From an uncultured Thermomicrobiales bacterium (lineage in GTDB: Bacteria > Chloroflexota > Chloroflexia > Thermomicrobiales > UBA6265): a DNA stretch of 6,807 nt. Location of the stretch: assembly GCA_902806365.1 (NCBI GenBank), contig CADCWJ010000477.1, positions 1 through 6,807 on the forward strand. The letters run 5' to 3'. Of the stretch, positions 4,357 to 6,807 are shown piece after piece (position 1 is the stretch's first letter; the number at the start of each line of letters is the position of its first letter). Below the pieces are notes generated by a model that saw only the letters and a list, made by a program, of their open reading frames with translations, did no database searches and was not told the origin of the DNA. The position numbers and the translations under genes are program-made.

Positions 4357-6807
4357 TTGGATCGGACGACGCCACCAGAAGCCGCCGCGCCCGGCATGAC
4401 TCCGGCACCACGCCGCTCTGACGTCATCGCGCTCGGCATCCTGCTCGCCCTGACCGCGATCATCATGGCTCACCGCTGGATCTTCGACGACTGGCTCGGT
4501 CGCCACGATCTGCTGGCGTTCTTCGTTCCCTGGTATGGCTACCTCGGCGACCGCCTCGCCGCCGGCGACATTCCGGGCTGGAATCCGTACCTCTTCGGTG
4601 GCTCACCCTTCGCGGGCGATCCCGAGTCGGGCTGGATGTACCTCCCCGCGATGCTCTTCTTCCCCTTTTTCTCGGTCGTGACCGCTTACAAGTTCCTGAT
4701 CCTCGCCCAGCTCCTGATCGCGGGCACCGCCACCTACGCCTTCGGCCGCGCGCTCGGGTTCGGCGCCGCCGCCGCCCTGCTCAGCGCGATCGTCTACGAG
4801 TTCGGGCCGTTCCTCTGGGTGCAGACCGATTGCTGCACTGTCTCCGGTCAGCTCTCGACCTGGATTCCGGTCGCCTTTCTCGGCGTCGAGCTGGCGCTGC
4901 GCGCAAGGACCTGGCCTTACCGGGTCGCGGCGTGGTTCCTGGCCGGGCTCGGGATCAGCCAGATGCTTTCCGGCTGGGTCGGGCAGGGCGCGGTGACGGG
5001 CATGCTCGTGCTGGCAGGGTGGGTTGGCTACCGCACGCTGATCGGCCCCCCGGTGGCGGGCTGGTCGTTCCGCACGAGAATTCGCCAGGCGCTGACGACC
5101 GGCCCCGCGATCGTAATTATCGGCCTTGGGGTCAGCGCCGCCGGGCTGCTCCCTCGCCTGGCGGTCAACGCCCAGTCGTTCAACCCCGGTGGTACCTACG
5201 AGAACCTGGCGGGCGCCGTCGACGAGGCGCCATACGTTCCCTGGTGGCTAATCCGGAACCTCATCTCGAGCCGGTTCGACACCCGTGCCGTGGCCCTCGG
5301 CGGCGTCGTGATCGTGCTCGCGCTGCTGGCACCGTTCGTCGTGCGCCAGCGTTACGCGGTGATGTTCTTCGCCGGGCTCGTGCTCGTGCTCGGCATCATG
5401 TCGCTCGACACCACGCCCATTCACCGGCTGTTCTATCTGATCCCAATGTTCGAGGAGATGCACACCCACAGCCCACGCCGGGTCCTGTGGCTAGCCCCGC
5501 TCGGCCCGGCGATGCTCGCGGGGGCGACGATCCAGGTGCTGCCAGAGCTGCGCCAGCGGCTCCGGCACCGCTGGGTCGTCGTGCTGCCCCTGCTGCTGCT
5601 GGTCGCCGGTGACTACTACGTCACGCGACACGAAGCCGAATCATGGGCAGGCTGGCCAACGTTTATCACCGCCGGGTTGACGACGCTCGCCCTGGCGATT
5701 GCAGCCTACGCCCGCGTGATTCCGGCTCCCGAGGTCACCCGAGCCCGGATCGTGGGCGCCGTGACGGGCGGGATCATCGCACTTGCGTTTGTCGTGCCCC
5801 ATGTGGGGGACATTTCCGCCTCGATCAATGATCCCGATGGGCTGACATTGCCAAACAATCTCTGGCAAGACAACCCGACAACGCAGCGCGCGATTGCGAT
5901 CAACCTCGCGCGCGACGACACCGGTGGGGCTGGCGAGTTCCTCCAGCAGAAGCAGGAGACGGAGCAACCTTTCCGCTACGTCGGTTACTCCGGCTCGGGC
6001 TACCGGCCCGCCCCATCACGAAGCTATCCCGATCGCCGCCTCGACGGTCAGGTGATCGCAATTCTCCAGAACGCCCGCCCGTTCCGGCTCGGTCTCGAAT
6101 CGATCCAGGGCTACAACCCGCTGCAGCTCAAGACCTGGTACGACTGGATGACGACGCTCAACAGGGAGCCCCAGAACTACCACTTCACCGATCTCTGGCC
6201 GGGCGGGTTCCAGTCTCCGCTGCTCGACATGACCAACGTCCGGTACGTCGTGATCGACCGGTACATACCACCGACTCGTGACGACTTCCTGGCGCTGACC
6301 GCGGGCAGGACGGAAGTCTATCGAAACAACCGGGTTGTGGTTTTCGAGAACCCGGACGCCTTTCCCCGCGCCTGGATCGTCCACGACGTGCGCCCGGCAC
6401 CGGCCCAGGAGGCGATGGTGATGCTCGCCAGCAGGCAGGTCGATGGGCGGGCGGTCGCGCTCGTCCAGAGCGGAGGCGAGACGCCCGCGTTCGCCCCGTC
6501 CGACAGCGACCATCGTGGCGACGCCGTGACCGTCACGCACTACGAGCCTGACCGGATCGAGCTGCGCAGCACGAGTTCGGAAGACGGGTTCCTGGTATTG
6601 AGCGAGGTCTATGAGGAGGGGTGGAAGGCGTCGGTCGATGGTGACGAGGTCGAGGTTCACCAGACCAACGGCGCCCAGCGGGGGCTGGTGCTCCCGGCCG
6701 GGGAGCATGAGATCGTGATGGAGTACAAGCCGGCATCGCTGCAGGTGGGGCTGGTCTCGACCGGGCTCTTCTCGATCGCCGGCGCCGGCATTTTCCTGTA
6801 TGCCGGA
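4357..6807 (+). CDS. YfhO-family polytopic membrane protein (putative GT-C-like glycosyltransferase), paralog B (3' end missing)
   Basis: The frame is open from the start to the right edge, giving 817 visible codons with no stop; roughly the final membrane segment and any tail are cut off. I chose TTG 4357 for its GGGGAG site. The extra residues also include RTTP, which aligns with RTTP at the paralog's N-terminus upstream of a shared RRSD. ATG 4396 is the alternative. The protein parallels paralog A throughout: a membrane segment at about 22-39, a first outer loop with RHDLLAFFVPW (Asp51) and the full GWNPYLFGGSPFAGDPESG, many hydrophobic segments to about 480, MHTHSPRRVLW near 368-378, then an outer domain with GGAGEFLQQ, FRYVGY, GYNP, LLDMTNVRY, FPRAWIVHDVR and YEEGWKASVDGD. 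Identity to paralog A is about half in the best C-terminal stretches. Adjacent cysteines (CC, about 158-159) are absent from paralog A. The family role is envelope-polymer glycosylation by inference; donor and acceptor are unknown. Confidence 0.87.
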   Translation, partial: MDRTTPPEAAAPGMTPAPRRSDVIALGILLALTAIIMAHRWIFDDWLGRHDLLAFFVPWYGYLGDRLAAGDIPGWNPYLFGGSPFAGDPESGWMYLPAMLFFPFFSVVTAYKFLILAQLLIAGTATYAFGRALGFGAAAALLSAIVYEFGPFLWVQTDCCTVSGQLSTWIPVAFLGVELALRARTWPYRVAAWFLAGLGISQMLSGWVGQGAVTGMLVLAGWVGYRTLIGPPVAGWSFRTRIRQALTTGPAIVIIGLGVSAAGLLPRLAVNAQSFNPGGTYENLAGAVDEAPYVPWWLIRNLISSRFDTRAVALGGVVIVLALLAPFVVRQRYAVMFFAGLVLVLGIMSLDTTPIHRLFYLIPMFEEMHTHSPRRVLWLAPLGPAMLAGATIQVLPELRQRLRHRWVVVLPLLLLVAGDYYVTRHEAESWAGWPTFITAGLTTLALAIAAYARVIPAPEVTRARIVGAVTGGIIALAFVVPHVGDISASINDPDGLTLPNNLWQDNPTTQRAIAINLARDDTGGAGEFLQQKQETEQPFRYVGYSGSGYRPAPSRSYPDRRLDGQVIAILQNARPFRLGLESIQGYNPLQLKTWYDWMTTLNREPQNYHFTDLWPGGFQSPLLDMTNVRYVVIDRYIPPTRDDFLALTAGRTEVYRNNRVVVFENPDAFPRAWIVHDVRPAPAQEAMVMLASRQVDGRAVALVQSGGETPAFAPSDSDHRGDAVTVTHYEPDRIELRSTSSEDGFLVLSEVYEEGWKASVDGDEVEVHQTNGAQRGLVLPAGEHEIVMEYKPASLQVGLVSTGLFSIAGAGIFLYAG

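Noticed and set aside
3742..4506. 254-codon minus-strand frame spanning the divergent gap
   Set aside because: It overlaps both real gene starts and reads out of phase through conserved YfhO motifs.
4830..5612. 260-codon plus-strand frame inside paralog B in another phase
   Set aside because: Arg/Ala/Pro-rich, no motifs; it is a shadow of the YfhO frame.
6016..6708. 230-codon minus-strand frame opposite the 3' part of paralog B
   Set aside because: The plus-strand frame here encodes motifs shared with paralog A (GYNP, NVRY, FPRAWIVHDVR), so the antisense frame is not needed.

Overview
The window is GC-rich and fully bacterial in style. It has long open frames with G/C-rich third positions, short intergenic gaps, and Shine-Dalgarno sequences before the two starts that can be judged. 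The gene content (a secreted protein of tandem SH3b repeats, and two large YfhO-like polytopic membrane proteins with big extracytoplasmic C-terminal domains) resembles high-GC Chloroflexota such as the Thermomicrobia lineage. That placement is an inference from overall style and is weak. No tRNA, rRNA, CRISPR array, insertion sequence or phage gene is visible.

Layout. (1) Positions 1-1335, plus strand: the 3' part of a gene for a protein built almost entirely of bacterial SH3 (SH3b) repeats joined by proline-rich linkers. It is cut by the left edge. Two of its repeats form a 240-bp tandem duplication. (2) Positions 1336-1451: a short convergent gap holding two perfect hairpins side by side in inverted orientation, with complementary loops. 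It probably serves as a transcription end for both flanking genes. (3) Positions 1452-3998, minus strand: a complete 848-residue YfhO-like membrane protein. (4) Positions 3999-4356: a divergent intergenic region with mirrored promoter-like elements (CGTCTATAYT) and leaders of about 120 nt that look related to each other. (5) Positions 4357-6807, plus strand: a second YfhO-like protein, paralogous to the first along its whole visible length and cut by the right edge. Its most likely start is a TTG at 4357, preceded by a good Shine-Dalgarno. The first ATG with an N-terminus ahead of the membrane segment, at 4396, has none.

How it fits together. The two YfhO-like genes look like a head-to-head inverted duplication that copied the promoter and leader along with the gene. 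Characterised YfhO-family proteins are linked to glycosylation of cell-envelope polymers and have a GT-C-like architecture, so this pair may decorate surface polymers with sugars from a lipid-linked donor. One copy keeps the WNPYLFGGSP-type first-loop motif and the other has lost part of it, which suggests diverged substrate use or function. The SH3b protein would act outside the cell, binding wall or surface material. A shared envelope role is plausible, but nothing in the sequence ties it to the YfhO pair except adjacency.
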